Shown here: piece by piece, positions 7,069-7,425 of the stretch
How the letters are laid out: each line of letters begins with the position of its first letter
Numbering within the stretch: position 1 is the stretch's first letter
Assembly: GCA_964610745.1 (NCBI GenBank)
Contig: CAZSYL010000097.1
Coordinates: 1 to 7,425, forward strand
Direction: 5' to 3'
DNA length: 7,425 nucleotides
DNA from: SHLQ01 sp964610745
GTDB lineage: Bacteria; Actinomycetota; Acidimicrobiia; Acidimicrobiales; SHLQ01
Notes under the pieces: model-generated
Seen by the model: only the letters and a program-made list of their open reading frames with translations
What the model was told of the DNA's origin: nothing
Databases searched by the model: none
Program-made: the position numbers and the translations under genes

Positions 7069-7425
7069 CTACTCAGCTGGCATGAGTACCCACTGGGTTG
7101 ATGCACCTGGCATCGTGCTGGTGTTCACGTTGAACCCAGGACGATCCGCATTCAACAGCGCCTCGGTCGAAGCGTTCACGATGTAGTACGAGCCATCGCC
7201 TGCATCGACGAGCTGCCAGAGAATGTAGTCATCCCCAGCGTCGCTGAGCCCAGCGTTGGATCCATCGGTTGAGAGGAACCGGCCGGTGTAGGCGTTCTGG
7301 ATGTAGTACCCATCGCCTGCATCGACGAGCTGCCACGCAGTCGTGGTGTGAGCCACGTCCGTGGTCGAAGCGTTACCGAATGAGGCTTCGAGGTACCGAC
7401 CAAAGTTCTGGTCGACAATCCGGAA
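7069..7425 (-). CDS. C-terminal part of a ricin-type beta-trefoil repeat protein (partial)
   Basis: The frame is open from the window edge (7425) to TAG at 7069-7071, giving 118 residues of a longer protein whose N-terminus lies outside. It contains two nearly identical units, WQLVDAGDGYYIQNAYTG and WQLVDAGDGSYYIVNASTE, about 40 residues apart, plus a preceding segment beginning FRIVDQNFGRYLEAS and a closing QWVLMPAE. A Trp, then a D-x-G-D-G turn, Y-x-I-x-N-A and a following L strand match RICIN/CBM13-like lectin subdomains, which form a three-lobed carbohydrate-binding trefoil. Such modules usually sit at the C-terminus of secreted glycoside hydrolases or other surface proteins, so the missing part may be a catalytic domain; this is inference. 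The classic QxW motif is only partly kept. An internal GTG at 7356 is not taken as the start because the repeat pattern continues upstream. Confidence 0.72.
   Translation of the reverse strand, partial: FRIVDQNFGRYLEASFGNASTTDVAHTTTAWQLVDAGDGYYIQNAYTGRFLSTDGSNAGLSDAGDDYILWQLVDAGDGSYYIVNASTEALLNADRPGFNVNTSTMPGASTQWVLMPAE
7181..7335 (-). repeat. Tandem DNA repeat encoding ricin-like subdomains
   Basis: A 26-base stretch at 7193-7218 recurs exactly at 7310-7335, 117 bases away. Each copy is preceded on the plus strand by ATGTAGTAC (7181-7189 and 7301-7309), with 3 extra bases (GAG) in the first copy. The period equals one 39-40 residue ricin subdomain and keeps the reading frame. The extra codon explains the additional Ser in DGSYY. 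The DNA between the matching blocks has diverged, which points to an old duplication with conserved or converted patches. Confidence 0.8.

Noticed and set aside
7065..7080. CCAGCT/AGCTGG hairpin at the stop of the ricin-like gene
   Set aside because: It has only six pairs, lies partly in coding sequence and lacks a T-run. The hairpin at 7008-7037 is the better terminator.
6453..7085. Plus-strand open frame of 210 codons opposite the lipoprotein
   Set aside because: It is Ser/Arg/Pro-rich with no domain. The minus strand has a signal peptide, lipobox and CIA30 signature over the same bases, and the frame runs through the terminator hairpin.
7354..7356. GTG as the start of the ricin-like protein
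   Set aside because: The reading frame and the repeat-like sequence continue upstream to the window edge, so this is an internal Val codon.
1..7425. Search for CRISPR arrays, tRNA genes, insertion sequences or phage genes
   Set aside because: No regularly spaced repeats, cloverleaf-like segments, transposase motifs or terminal inverted repeats were seen on reading.

Overview
The window looks like a piece of a high-GC bacterial chromosome (about 60% GC by eye). GTG starts, overlapping stop/start codons and a Thr/Ser-rich linker behind a lipobox suggest an actinobacterium, perhaps of the Acidimicrobiia/Ilumatobacter type. That placement is an inference from style; no rRNA or marker gene is present.

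Positions 1-6171 hold a tightly packed plus-strand operon. It opens with the last 24 codons of a probable ArsR-type regulator. A classical short-chain dehydrogenase/reductase (SDR) follows, then the two separate subunits of an ATP-dependent hydantoinase/oxoprolinase-type enzyme (hyuA, hyuB), then a DAO-type FAD-dependent oxidoreductase. hyuA starts 2 bases after the SDR stop. hyuB overlaps hyuA by 4 bases, and the oxidoreductase overlaps hyuB by 8 bases. The operon ends in a strong hairpin with a T-run at 6122-6171. Such a set fits catabolism of a cyclic amide (hydantoin, lactam or oxoproline type): HyuAB would open or carboxylate the substrate at the cost of ATP, the flavoenzyme would oxidise an N-substituted amino acid product, and the SDR would handle an alcohol or carbonyl. 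The substrate cannot be read from the sequence.

Positions 6170-7425 are on the minus strand and unrelated to the operon. In transcription order they hold the C-terminal end of a protein with tandem ricin-type (beta-trefoil) repeats running off the window edge, a rho-independent terminator, and a complete lipoprotein with a CIA30 (NDUFAF1-like) domain. Both look like envelope or secreted proteins.

No RNA genes, CRISPR arrays, insertion sequences or attachment sites were seen. The less ordinary points are an Arg/Pro-rich insert in HyuA encoded partly by an inverted repeat, a polar insert in HyuB, a CIA30 domain placed outside the membrane with two flanking cysteines, and near-identical DNA repeats in the ricin-like gene.
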